NCBI RefSeq assembly: GCF_900142875.1
Contig: NZ_FRCK01000015.1
Location: 1-44,119 of the forward strand
DNA length: 44,119 nucleotides
From: Paracoccus solventivorans
Lineage (GTDB): Bacteria > Pseudomonadota > Alphaproteobacteria > Rhodobacterales > Rhodobacteraceae
Direction of reading: 5' to 3'
The position numbers and the translations under genes are program-made. The notes under the pieces are model-generated. The model searched no databases. It had not been told where the DNA came from and saw nothing but the letters and a program-made list of their open reading frames with translations. Of the stretch, positions 23,991 to 32,839 are shown one piece after another (positions within the stretch are counted from its first letter, which is position 1; the number at the start of each line of letters is the position of its first letter).

Positions 23991-25928
23991 ATGTTTCAGC
24001 CAGACACTGACATTCAGCGATTGAGCACGCTGACCGCTTTTCTGAAAGACTGCGGCATTGACAGTTACGAGGATCTTGTCCGCCGCGCCATTGAGGAGCC
24101 GGATTGGTTCTGGGGCCGGATCATTGACCATGCCGGTATACGGTTCGGCAAGCCGCACACGGTGCTGCGGGATATTTCCGATGGGCCTGAATCGATCAGA
24201 TGGGCCGTCGGAGCCACTCTGAATCTGACAGAAACCTGTCTCGACGCACGAATTCACGAAGGTCTTGGCGAAGAAACTGCGATCGACTGGGTCGGCGAAG
24301 ACGGAAGCCGCCGCCGATGGACCTATTCCGAACTTGTCGCCGAAGCCGCCCGCGTCGCCTCGGCCCTTGACGCGCGCGGGGTGCAGCCTGGTCAGGCGGT
24401 GGGCATCTACATGCCGATGATCCCCGAAATCGAGGCTGCGCTGCTGGGTATTGCCCGGCTGGGCGCGGTCGCGGTGCCGCTGTTTTCCGGCTTTGCGCCT
24501 CATGCGATCATATCGCGCCTGAAGGATGCGGGTGCCGTGGCGGTGCTGACGGCGGATGCCTCACCCAGACGCGGCAAGCCGGTCTGGATGGAGGCGGTGC
24601 TGGCCGAAGCCCTGACCGAGGTGCCTTCCGTTCATACCGTGTTCAGCCTGCGGCGGTTCGGCGGCGCGGTGGCCGATCCGGCCCGCGATCTCGACTGGAC
24701 CGAAGCTTTGGGCGCCGCCGACCCGGATTTCGCAGCGGTTGCCGTCAAGGCCGAGGACCCTTTCCTCATCGCCTATACCTCGGGCACGACAGGCCGGCCC
24801 AAGGGCGTTGTGCATACCCATCTCGGGGTGCAGGCCAAGGCAACGGCGGATATCCTGCTGTGCCTCGACATGAAACGCGATGACCGCCACCTGTGGATGA
24901 CCGACATGGGCTGGGTGATGGGGCCGCTCACCCTGCTATCGGTGCTGCTGTCCGGCGCCACGCTGGTGCTGGCCGAGGGCGCGCCCTCTATCCCCGGCGA
25001 TCCCTTCAGGCTGTTGCGCATTGCGTCCGAGATGCAGGTGACCCACATCGGCGTTGCCCCCACGCTGGTGCGGCAATTCATGACGCAAAGCCCCGAGCCA
25101 CTTTTGGCCTATGACTTGGCACGCCTGCGCATCGTCGCCTCGACCGGCGAGCCCTGGACGGAAGAGGCCTGGCTCTGGCAACTCGACCATATCTGCCGAC
25201 GCCGCGCTGTGCCGCTGAACATTTCCGGTGGAACCGAACTGTTCGGCGCGATCCTGACCTCAACTGTGCTGCACGAAATCAAGCAGGGCGGTTTTTCGGC
25301 CCAGGCCCTGGGTGTGGGCGCGCGCGTACTGCGCGAGGATGGCCACGAGGCCGCGCCGGGCGAGGTGGGCGAACTGGTCGTGACCCAGCCGCCTCTGGGG
25401 CTGACCCCGGCGATCTGGGACGACCGCGAGCGGTATCTCGAAACCTACTGGTCCACCTATCCCGGCATCTGGCGGCACGGCGACTGGGTGCGCCGCGACC
25501 CTGACGGCACCTGGTATATCCTCGGCCGCTCGGACGACACGCTGAACATCGCCGGTAAACGCATCGGCCCGCCCGAGATCGAGGCGGCGCTGACCGGGAC
25601 CGGCGAGGTGGTGGACGCCGCCGCCATCGCCGCGCCCGACGATATCAAGGGGGTGGCCGTGGTCTGTATCTGCGTCGCGGCGCCGGGGGTGTCGCCCAAT
25701 GCGACGCTTGTCGAACGGCTCAAGGACCGGGTGGGCGAGGTCGTGTCGAAACCCTTCCGCCCGCGCGAGATCCATTTCGTCGAGGCATTGCCCAAGACCC
25801 GCACCATGAAGACGATGCGCCGGATCGTGCGCGCGGCCTTCCTTGGCGAGAATCCGGGCGATCTGTCGTCGATCAGCAACCCGAAAACGATCCAGCCCAT
25901 TGCAGACCTGCGAAAGGATAAGACATGA
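23991..25928 (+). CDS. Acetyl/propionyl-CoA-synthetase-like acyl-CoA ligase
   Basis: This 645-residue AMP-forming ligase activates a carboxylic acid with ATP and CoA. It has an ACAS-like N-terminal region (LNLTETCLDA), the P-loop YTSGTTGRPKGVVHTH at about residue 260, SGGTELFGA, GRSDDTLNIAGKRIGP and a C-terminal lysine in TRTMKTMRR. The last motif departs from the usual TRSGK of acetyl-CoA synthetases. Length and layout match Acs-type rather than FadD-type enzymes, so a short or compact acid is expected. AAAGGTGG precedes ATG 23991. The gene lies directly behind a terminator, and its stop overlaps the NmrA-like start (ATGA). Confidence 0.9.
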   Translation: MFQPDTDIQRLSTLTAFLKDCGIDSYEDLVRRAIEEPDWFWGRIIDHAGIRFGKPHTVLRDISDGPESIRWAVGATLNLTETCLDARIHEGLGEETAIDWVGEDGSRRRWTYSELVAEAARVASALDARGVQPGQAVGIYMPMIPEIEAALLGIARLGAVAVPLFSGFAPHAIISRLKDAGAVAVLTADASPRRGKPVWMEAVLAEALTEVPSVHTVFSLRRFGGAVADPARDLDWTEALGAADPDFAAVAVKAEDPFLIAYTSGTTGRPKGVVHTHLGVQAKATADILLCLDMKRDDRHLWMTDMGWVMGPLTLLSVLLSGATLVLAEGAPSIPGDPFRLLRIASEMQVTHIGVAPTLVRQFMTQSPEPLLAYDLARLRIVASTGEPWTEEAWLWQLDHICRRRAVPLNISGGTELFGAILTSTVLHEIKQGGFSAQALGVGARVLREDGHEAAPGEVGELVVTQPPLGLTPAIWDDRERYLETYWSTYPGIWRHGDWVRRDPDGTWYILGRSDDTLNIAGKRIGPPEIEAALTGTGEVVDAAAIAAPDDIKGVAVVCICVAAPGVSPNATLVERLKDRVGEVVSKPFRPREIHFVEALPKTRTMKTMRRIVRAAFLGENPGDLSSISNPKTIQPIADLRKDKT

Positions 25929-26779
25929 TCACCGTTTTCGGAGCCACCGGCACCACCGGCGCCCCCCTTGTCGACACGCTTCTGACCAAGGGCGCGACCG
26001 TGCGCGCTGTCACCAGCAACCCCGCAAGTCTGGACGCTCTGAAGGCCAAGGGATGCGAGGCCGTCGTCGCGAGTTTCACCGATCCCGCCGCGCTGGCGCG
26101 GGCCTGTAACGGGGCAGAAAAGATATACCTGGTCACGCCTGCCCATCTGGACATGCGCCAGTGGAAGGCGAACGTGATCGAGGCCGCCAAGGCCTCGGGC
26201 GTGCGCCATGTCGTTCTGGCCACCGGGCTGGGTGCGTCGCCCAAGGCGGGGCTGACTTTTGGAAAGTGGCACTCCGAAACCCAGGAGCTGCTGAAGCAGG
26301 GCGGGCTTGACTGGACGTTCGTCCAGCCGACCTATTTCATGCAGAACCTGTTCTGGCAGACCAGCAACATTGCCAAGAACGGGGTGTACCACGATGATCT
26401 GGGTGGCCCTGTAGCCTGGATCGACGCCCGCGACATCGCGGATGTCGCCGCCGAGACACTGACCGCCCCGGGATTTGAGGGCAAGTGTCTTGGGCTGACC
26501 GGCCCCGAAGCGCTAACCGGCGATGACATCGCGGCCCTTTTGTCCGAAGTGACAGGGCGAAATGTCACCTGTGCCCCCCTGTCGGCCGAGGATGCGAAAG
26601 CGGCCATGGTGGCTGGCGGGATGCAGGATGAGGTCGCCGGAGCCATGGTCGAACTGGCCTCCATAGCGCCTAAGGGCTACCTTGCCGGCATCGAGACAAC
26701 GGTCAGCGACGTGTTGGGCCGCCCGGCCCGTCGATTTACCGACTTCATCGCTGAGAACCGGGATGCGTTCGTCCAGTGA
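25925..26779 (+). CDS. NmrA-like NAD(P)-binding protein (atypical SDR)
   Basis: This 284-residue protein starts with VFGATGTTGAPLV, the dinucleotide-binding loop of atypical extended SDRs of the NmrA/HSCARG type, and continues with VVLATGLGAS and FVQPTYFMQNL. Members are quinone or enone reductases, redox sensors or isomerases; the YxxxK pair is not evident. ATG 25925 overlaps the ligase stop (ATGA), so it is expressed with that enzyme. The last 17 bases overlap the proposed AraC start. No substrate can be assigned. Confidence 0.85.
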   Translation: MITVFGATGTTGAPLVDTLLTKGATVRAVTSNPASLDALKAKGCEAVVASFTDPAALARACNGAEKIYLVTPAHLDMRQWKANVIEAAKASGVRHVVLATGLGASPKAGLTFGKWHSETQELLKQGGLDWTFVQPTYFMQNLFWQTSNIAKNGVYHDDLGGPVAWIDARDIADVAAETLTAPGFEGKCLGLTGPEALTGDDIAALLSEVTGRNVTCAPLSAEDAKAAMVAGGMQDEVAGAMVELASIAPKGYLAGIETTVSDVLGRPARRFTDFIAENRDAFVQ

Positions 26780-27488
26780 CCTGGCGGCGGCGCCGCTTTA
26801 TCTTGAAATGGCGCCGCCCCTGAACGCAGCGTCCCAGATCAACCATCTTTTTGTGTTCCGCGATATGGGTGTACTGAGCGGACGTGGAAGCGGGCGGTTC
26901 GCGACCGACCTCTTTACCCTTTCGATAACGTGCGACGACAGCGGCGGGGCGCGCGGATCGATGGCACCACCGCGCCCGGGTTTCACGCCCCGCCTAATGC
27001 CATTCCATGGTGTCGTGGCCGGGCTACGGCTGTCGTCAAGACCGGAGCGTTTGCCCGAGGCCGAGGAAATGAAACCGTTGGCTTCAGCTCTGGCGCGCGT
27101 TCAGCAGAGCGACGAGGCGCTGCCGTTGTTGGTCACTATGCTCGACGAACTTGCAAAGTGTCTGCGTTTTGCCGCGTCACCCGGGCTGTGCAGTGCCCGG
27201 ACGGAACGACGTAAGGTCCGAGAGGAAACCAGCGTGTCACGACGGCGACTCGCTGCCTCACGGCGCTTTCGGAGGTTGCTTGGACAACTCGCGACGCAGA
27301 CCGTGTCCCTGACAGATCTGGCGCTGGATGCCGGATATTACGATCAACCTCATATGTCCGCCGCCTGCCGTGCCTTTGCAGGAAAACCACCCCGCGCACT
27401 TCGCTTACAGGCGGCACAGTGCGGTTTTGGCCGTTCGCTACAAGATGCGCGCCTCAAGGATCGGCTAATCTTGGTCATCAATGAATGA
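26763..27488 (+). CDS. AraC-family transcriptional regulator
   Basis: This protein of about 241 residues ends in an AraC-type DNA-binding domain: the second helix-turn-helix is LTDLALDAGYYDQPHMSAAC with FAGKPPRAL after it (about residues 185-220). The N-terminal part (LYLEMAPPLNAASQI) resembles the DUF6597 sensor domain seen in small AraC regulators. The start is uncertain: ATG 26763 lies inside the NmrA-like gene, ATG 26808 is an alternative that keeps all recognised domains. It is in line with the ligase and NmrA-like genes and may be co-transcribed. Target genes and effector are unknown. Confidence 0.75.
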   Translation: MRSSSDLAAAPLYLEMAPPLNAASQINHLFVFRDMGVLSGRGSGRFATDLFTLSITCDDSGGARGSMAPPRPGFTPRLMPFHGVVAGLRLSSRPERLPEAEEMKPLASALARVQQSDEALPLLVTMLDELAKCLRFAASPGLCSARTERRKVREETSVSRRRLAASRRFRRLLGQLATQTVSLTDLALDAGYYDQPHMSAACRAFAGKPPRALRLQAAQCGFGRSLQDARLKDRLILVINE

Positions 27489-27509
27489 AATTCAGGAGGG
27501 CAGCACGCC

Positions 27510-27965
27510 ATGACGCCATTCGAACCGAAAAATCCTGCCTATGACGCACGCGTACGCGACAGTTTCAATCGACAGAATGTGATGCGCACGCTTGGGATCA
27601 GGATTGCCGATCTTACCCCCGGACATATCGTCCTAGAGATGGCCCACAGTGCTGATTTCACCCAACAGCATGGGTTTCTGCATGCCGGAGTCGTTTCGAC
27701 CGCGCTCGACAGTGCGTGCGGCTATGCCGGTTTTTCGCTGATGCCCGCCGATGCCGCGGTGTTGACGGTGGAATTCAAGATCAACCTGCTCAACCCGGCG
27801 GACGGCGAACGGTTTCGCTTCGTTGCCGACGTGGTGAAACCGGGAAGGAACCTGACCATCTGCGAGGCACGCGCCTATGCCACCAAGGGAGGACAGGAAA
27901 AGCTGGTCGCGACGATGACCGCGACGCTGATGGCGCTGGTGGGGCGGACGGGCGTGGCGGGGTGA
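27510..27965 (+). CDS. PaaI-type hot-dog thioesterase, copy 3
   Basis: This 151-residue hot-dog protein has GFLHAGVVSTALDSACGYA, where the usual HGG is HAG and the catalytic-position residue is Asp (ALDSA), followed by LTVEFKINLL. It is a probable acyl-CoA thioesterase of the PaaI/YiiD type. ATTCAGGAGGGCAGCACGCC precedes ATG 27510. It lies 21 bp after the AraC gene and meets the minus-strand acyl-CoA synthetase tail to tail with 21 bp between. It is the third thioesterase of this family in 7 kb. Confidence 0.87.
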   Translation: MTPFEPKNPAYDARVRDSFNRQNVMRTLGIRIADLTPGHIVLEMAHSADFTQQHGFLHAGVVSTALDSACGYAGFSLMPADAAVLTVEFKINLLNPADGERFRFVADVVKPGRNLTICEARAYATKGGQEKLVATMTATLMALVGRTGVAG

Positions 27966-27986
27966 GGGCCGGGCACCGGGCGAGGG

Positions 27987-29507
27987 TCAGACCTTCAACC
28001 GGGCTTCGAGGGCATGCCGCTGGACCTTTCCGCTGGTCGATCTGGGGAAATCGTCGAATGCGATGAAAAGCAGCTCGCGCGGGCGTTTGTAGCCTGCCAG
28101 ACTTTCGCGGCACAAATTCATCAGTGCATCCGCATCCGGTCGGTCATTGCCGCAGGCGACAAAGGCCACCGGGGCTTCGCCCCATTTCGCGTCGAACGCC
28201 CGCACCACCGCCGCTTCGACAACAGACGGATGCGCCAGAAGCACGCGCTCGATTTCCGCCGGATAGACGTTCTCGCCGCCGGTCTTGATCAGGTATTTCA
28301 CCCTGTCCACAAAGTCGATCGTGCCATCGGGATTGCGCCGGAACAGATCGCCCATGTGGAAGAACCCGTTGCGAAAGTCTCGGGCATTGGTGGCGTTGGC
28401 GTTCCAGTAGCCAGAGAACAGCGTCGGGCCGCGCATCGCCATTTCACCGGGCGTTCCGTCGGGAACGTCGCGGTCTTCAGGGTCAACCAGCCGGACCTCG
28501 CAGAATGCGCTGATCCGTTTGGACAGTTTTTCGGGTATGACACCGGGCGCGATCAGACCCGCGGTGCCAGGCGGCAAGCCGGTTTCGGTCGCCCCGAAGG
28601 AATTCAGGAAGGGCGTATCCAGAAGGCTGGTCAACTCCGCGATCTGATGTGGAGGCACCAGATCAGCCATCGCGCCGCAGACCTTGATCCCTTTCACCGG
28701 CAGCGGGTTGGCGCGCCGCTCGGCGATGAAGGCATCCAACGCGCCCGGCATCATCACGAACCAGCCGATACTGTGGCGTGACAGCGCCTCATTGATGACG
28801 GCAGGTTGCAACCCGTCCACCATCACCACCGTGCCGCCGCGCAAGATCGTCGCCAGCGCATGATCGGTGGACGCCATGTGAAACATGGGCGCCCAGGCGA
28901 TGAAGCCCTCGCCGGGATCGAGCGCCAGTTGCGCCGCGAGGACCATGGATCTAGCGATATGGGCGCGGTGGCTGATCAGCGCCCCCTTGGGTCGGCCTGT
29001 CGTCCCCGATGTGTAAAGGATCGTCAGCCCGGCCTCGGGATCCTCCACCAGGGTTCCGGTGCGCGGATCTGGTTTGGCCCCAGCGATGGCCGCGTCCAGA
29101 TCCGGCCCGATCTCCATGCATCGGGTAGCGGAGACCGCATGATACGCGCCGCGCAGGCCGGGTTCGACCAGCGCCAGAACCGGCTCGACCAGGTCGATGC
29201 AATGCCGCAGTTCATTCGGCGCAAGCCGCCAGTTCAGGCAGGCGACGATTGCGCCGATCCCCGCAGCGGCCAGTTCGGTTTCAAGATATTCCGCCCGGTT
29301 GTGGGACAGGATCGCGATCCTGTCTCCGGGCGTGACGCCTCTCGCCAGAAAGACGGCGGCCAGACGATCAACCCGCTCCAGCAACTCGGCGTAGGTCTGC
29401 CGTTTGCGACCGTCCTCGACGGCAAGAACCCTGGCACTGTCCTGCGCGCGGCTTCGAAAGATCGAATACAGATCGGTGCGTCCTGCGCGAAAAACCTCTG
29501 GCTGCAT
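27987..29507 (-). CDS. AMP-forming acyl-CoA synthetase (FadD/class I adenylate type)
   Basis: This 506-residue ligase has the P-loop LYTSGTTGRPKGALISH (about residues 163-179), FGATETGLP, a GYWNANA segment, KYLIKTGGENVYPAEIE and the C-terminal SGKVQRHAL lysine. It is shorter than long-chain FadD and similar in size to medium-chain or branched-acid synthetases. GAGGATGCG precedes ATG 29507. It lies 22 bp downstream of the FadH-like gene on the same strand, suggesting a two-gene operon that activates unsaturated or branched acids (inference). Confidence 0.92.
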   Translation of the reverse strand: MQPEVFRAGRTDLYSIFRSRAQDSARVLAVEDGRKRQTYAELLERVDRLAAVFLARGVTPGDRIAILSHNRAEYLETELAAAGIGAIVACLNWRLAPNELRHCIDLVEPVLALVEPGLRGAYHAVSATRCMEIGPDLDAAIAGAKPDPRTGTLVEDPEAGLTILYTSGTTGRPKGALISHRAHIARSMVLAAQLALDPGEGFIAWAPMFHMASTDHALATILRGGTVVMVDGLQPAVINEALSRHSIGWFVMMPGALDAFIAERRANPLPVKGIKVCGAMADLVPPHQIAELTSLLDTPFLNSFGATETGLPPGTAGLIAPGVIPEKLSKRISAFCEVRLVDPEDRDVPDGTPGEMAMRGPTLFSGYWNANATNARDFRNGFFHMGDLFRRNPDGTIDFVDRVKYLIKTGGENVYPAEIERVLLAHPSVVEAAVVRAFDAKWGEAPVAFVACGNDRPDADALMNLCRESLAGYKRPRELLFIAFDDFPRSTSGKVQRHALEARLKV

Positions 29508-29529
29508 CGCATCCTCCCCTCATGCCAAT

Positions 29530-31563
29530 TCAAAGACCCTGCGCCAAACGCACCCCTTCATCAATGGCGCGCAGCGCGTCAAGCTCCGCCGCCTCTTTTG
29601 CCCCGCCGATCATCGTGACGGTGACTCCGCGCCCGGCGAGGGCCTCGGCCAGCGCCCGCTCTGGCTCCTGCCCGGTGCACAGCACGATTGTATCGGCGGC
29701 GATGACCTTTGGCTTTCCGTCCATGAGGATATGCAGCCCCGCGTCGTCGATACGGTCATAGACCACGCCGCCCATGGCCTCGACCCCGTGTTTGCGCAGC
29801 GCGTTGCGCAGGATCCAGCCCGTGGAGACGCCAAGCCCTGCCCCCGGTTTCGAGGTTTTTCGCTGAAGCATGACCACCTTGCGACGCGAAGGTTTCGGTG
29901 CCAGCGGATCGCCCGCAAGACCGCCCGACGCGGCGAATGTCGGGTCTACGCCCCATGTCTCGCAGAATGCGTTGGTGCTGTGGACCTCTGCCGATCCGGT
30001 CACGAGGAATTCGGCCACGTCATGGCCGATGCCGCCTGCCCCCATCACCACGACGTTGTCACCCGCAGCACGTTCGCCGGACAGGATCTCGGCATAGGTG
30101 GCAACGCTCGGATGGTCCACGCCCGGCAGATCGGGAATGCGCGGCGTGACCCCTGTGGCGATCACTACATGGTCGAAACCGGTCAGATCATCCAGACCGG
30201 CCCGCTGCCCCAGGCGCAGCGTGACGCCGTGTTTGTGCATCTGGCCGGAATAATAGCGCAGGGTTTCGTCGAACTCGTCCTTGCCCGGCGCCGCACGCGC
30301 CAGGTTCAATTGACCGCCCAGCCTGTCATGGGCTTCGAACAAGGTGACGACATGGCCCAGCCGTGCCGCCTCGGCCGCCGTGGCCATGCCCGCGGCGCCG
30401 CCGCCGACAACCGCCACCTTCCGGGGTGAATCTGTCGGCGTGTCCCGGAATTCGGTTTCGCGGCCTGCCCGAGGGTTGACCAGACAGCTCACCGGCCGGT
30501 CGGAAAAGATAAAATCCAGACAGGCTTGGTTGCAGGCGATGCAGGTGTTGATCTCGTCCGCGCGGCCCTCGCGCACCTTCTTGACGAAATGCGGGTCGGC
30601 CAGAAAGGGCCGGGCCATCGAGATCATGTCTGCCTCGCCAGAGGCAAGGATGTCCTCGGCCATTGCGGGCGTGTTGATCCGGTTCGAGGCGACCACAGGA
30701 ATGGACACTGCGGCCTTCACATTGGCCGCCGCCTGCCGCCAGGCACCTCGCGGAACCGGATAAGCAATCGTCGGCACGCGCGCTTCGTGCCAACCGATGC
30801 CGGTGTTCAGAATATCCGCCCCCGCCGCCTCGATCTTGCGCGCCAGTGCCGCAATTTCATCGGCAGGCGCGCCGCCCTCGACCAGATCAGCCGCCGAAAT
30901 TCGGTAGATGACAAGGAAATCCGGCCCGCATTGGTCTCGCACGGCGCGCACGATCTCGACCGGAAAGCGATGTCGGTTCTCGGCGCTGCCGCCCCAGTCG
31001 TCTTCACGCGTGTTGGTATGCGTGACAGTGAATTCGTTGATGAGGTATCCTTCGGAACCCATGATCTCGACGCCATCGAACCCCGCGGCCTGGGCGTTGG
31101 CTGCGGCTTTGGCGAAATCTGCAATGGTGCGGCGAATATCGGCGTCGGTCATCTCACGCGGGATGAAACGGTTGATCGGCGCGCGAATCGGTGATGGCGC
31201 CACGCAGCCCTCGATTTTTGCGTAGCGTCCGGCATGAAGCAACTGCGCGCAGAACAGGCTGCCTTCGGCTTGGACCGCCTCGCAGATCGGACGCAGGTGC
31301 ATGGCCTCGTCCGGGTCATCGATTCGCGGACCTTCCGGATCGAACAGCCCCTCGGCATTGGGAGAAAACCCTCCGGTGACCAGAATCGCCGCCTCCCCCC
31401 GGGCCCGTTCAGCGTAGAACGCGATCTGTTTGGAAATGCCATCGGGCTCGGTTTCCAGCCGTGTGTGCATCGACCCCATGATGATCCGGTTTCGCACCAT
31501 GTGTGTGCCTGCGCGGATGGGCGAAAGCAGGTTTCCGAAGCTTTCCCTTTGCGTGTTTCCCAT
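29530..31563 (-). CDS. FadH-like 2,4-dienoyl-CoA reductase / NADH:flavin oxidoreductase
   Basis: This 677-residue protein has an OYE-type FMN barrel (about 1-335), a 4Fe-4S site with Cys at 341, 344, 348 and 360 (CIACNQAC then SC; spacing as in E. coli FadH), and C-terminal FAD/NAD domains with GGGAAGMATAAEAA and MGAGGIGHDVAEF. FadH reduces 2,4-dienoyl-CoAs during oxidation of unsaturated acyl chains. Start 31563 is chosen because GAGGAGG lies nine bases upstream; longer starts at 31572 or 31608 either touch that site or cross the operator at 31602. It is divergent from the eleven-gene carboxylase operon and shares its regulatory region. Homologues also act on other enones, so the substrate is open. 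Confidence 0.92.
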   Translation of the reverse strand: MGNTQRESFGNLLSPIRAGTHMVRNRIIMGSMHTRLETEPDGISKQIAFYAERARGEAAILVTGGFSPNAEGLFDPEGPRIDDPDEAMHLRPICEAVQAEGSLFCAQLLHAGRYAKIEGCVAPSPIRAPINRFIPREMTDADIRRTIADFAKAAANAQAAGFDGVEIMGSEGYLINEFTVTHTNTREDDWGGSAENRHRFPVEIVRAVRDQCGPDFLVIYRISAADLVEGGAPADEIAALARKIEAAGADILNTGIGWHEARVPTIAYPVPRGAWRQAAANVKAAVSIPVVASNRINTPAMAEDILASGEADMISMARPFLADPHFVKKVREGRADEINTCIACNQACLDFIFSDRPVSCLVNPRAGRETEFRDTPTDSPRKVAVVGGGAAGMATAAEAARLGHVVTLFEAHDRLGGQLNLARAAPGKDEFDETLRYYSGQMHKHGVTLRLGQRAGLDDLTGFDHVVIATGVTPRIPDLPGVDHPSVATYAEILSGERAAGDNVVVMGAGGIGHDVAEFLVTGSAEVHSTNAFCETWGVDPTFAASGGLAGDPLAPKPSRRKVVMLQRKTSKPGAGLGVSTGWILRNALRKHGVEAMGGVVYDRIDDAGLHILMDGKPKVIAADTIVLCTGQEPERALAEALAGRGVTVTMIGGAKEAAELDALRAIDEGVRLAQGL

Positions 31564-31589
31564 TGTGAACATCCTCCTCAAATCTTTGC

Positions 31590-31618
31590 TTGACCTATAT
31601 TCTAACATTCGTTAGGTT
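31590..31618 (+). promoter_or_regulatory. Promoter with embedded TetR operator for the eleven-gene operon
   Basis: TTGACC (31590-31595) and TAGGTT (31613-31618) are 17 bases apart and can be -35 and -10. CTAACATTCGTTAG (31602-31615), with perfect CTAAC/GTTAG arms, fills the spacer and touches the -10. This is the classic placement for a repressor. The site is 38 bp from the FadH-like start on the other strand, so it may control both directions. Confidence 0.72.
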
Positions 31619-31657
31619 TTTGGGAAGAGTATATTTCGGTCACGGGGAGGAGCGCCG

Positions 31658-32839
31658 ATGCAATTCCAGCCAACAGAGGATCAAAAGGCGTTTCGCGAAA
31701 CCGCCAAGCGATTCGCCACTGAAAAACTGGCGCCCAGCTATCAGGAGCGCGCAAGCGGCCACACGTTTGACCGAGCGCTGATCCGCGACATGGGCGCGCT
31801 TGGACTAATTGGTGCCGATCTGCCGGAGGAATTCGGCGGACTTGGCGAAAGTTCGGTTACTTCCGGGCTGATCGTCGAGGAAATCGCCTATGCCGATTTC
31901 AACGCAAGCTATGTTCAGCTCCTCGGCTCTCTCATGGGGGGGATGGTGGCCAAGCATGCTTCCCAGGAGATCGCTTCGGAATGGGTGCCCAAGGTAGTCT
32001 CGGGGGAGGCCGTCATTGGCTTGGGCCTGACCGAACCGCGCGGCGGTTCGGACGCGGCGAACCTGATCCTCAAGGCCACGAAGTCCGGCAACGGCTGGCG
32101 GCTGAACGGCGAGAAGACCTCGATGAGCTTTGCATCCCAAGCCGATGCGGCGGTAGTCTTTGCGCGTACCGGCGATCCGGACGGAGGCTCACGCGGGGTC
32201 AGCGCGTTTTTTGTCGATCTGAACCAGGAGGGCATCAAGCGTACCCATTTCGACGACATCGGCACCAAGCCGGTCGGACGCGGATCAGTGTTTTTCGACG
32301 ATGTGTTTGTGCCGGCCGAAAGCATGATGGCCGAACAGGACCGCGCTTTCGGCACGATCATGGCGGGGTTCGACTATTCCCGCGCGCTGATAGGACTGGA
32401 ATGCCTGGGCGCGGCACAGGCATCGGTGGACGAAACCTGGGCCTATGTCCGGGAACGCGAGGCGTTCGGCGCCCCCATCGTGCAATATCAGGGCGTCAGC
32501 TTCCCGCTGGCAGAGGCCGAGACGCAACTTACCATGATGCGGCAGCTTTGTTATTACACGCTGGATCTGCGCGACCGCGGCCTGCCCCATACCTCCGAGG
32601 CGGCGATGTGCAAGTGGTATCTGCCCAAGACCGCCTGCGAGATCATTCACCAGTGTCTGATCCTGCACGGGCATTACGGATACACCACCGACCTGCCCCA
32701 TCATCAGCGTTACAACGACGTGCTCGGTCTGCAGATTGGCGACGGCACCGCGCAGATCCAGAAGCTGGTGATTGCCCGCGAGAAGGTCGGGCGGCTGGCG
32801 CTGCAGTATGACAAGAAGGCGAAGGGAGTAGCGAAATGA
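31658..32839 (+). CDS. Acyl-CoA dehydrogenase, first gene of operon 3
   Basis: This 393-residue FAD enzyme has LTEPRGGSDAANL as flavin motif (Arg-Gly instead of the usual Gly-Ala), FMSFASQAD in place of the common ITNG stretch (Ser-rich), and LHGHYGYTTDLPHHQRY near the C-terminus. At the position of the short/medium-chain Glu it reads IGDGTAQIQ, that is Asp. This marks it as a divergent branch, similar to cyclic or substituted acyl-CoA dehydrogenases. GGGGAGGAGC precedes ATG 31658. It opens the plus-strand operon behind an operator-containing promoter, and its stop overlaps the crotonase start (ATGA). Confidence 0.9.
   Translation: MQFQPTEDQKAFRETAKRFATEKLAPSYQERASGHTFDRALIRDMGALGLIGADLPEEFGGLGESSVTSGLIVEEIAYADFNASYVQLLGSLMGGMVAKHASQEIASEWVPKVVSGEAVIGLGLTEPRGGSDAANLILKATKSGNGWRLNGEKTSMSFASQADAAVVFARTGDPDGGSRGVSAFFVDLNQEGIKRTHFDDIGTKPVGRGSVFFDDVFVPAESMMAEQDRAFGTIMAGFDYSRALIGLECLGAAQASVDETWAYVREREAFGAPIVQYQGVSFPLAEAETQLTMMRQLCYYTLDLRDRGLPHTSEAAMCKWYLPKTACEIIHQCLILHGHYGYTTDLPHHQRYNDVLGLQIGDGTAQIQKLVIAREKVGRLALQYDKKAKGVAK

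Noticed and set aside
31564..31608. Longer start for the FadH-like gene
   Set aside because: It would place the operator and promoter inside the coding region, while GAGGAGG is correctly spaced for ATG 31563.
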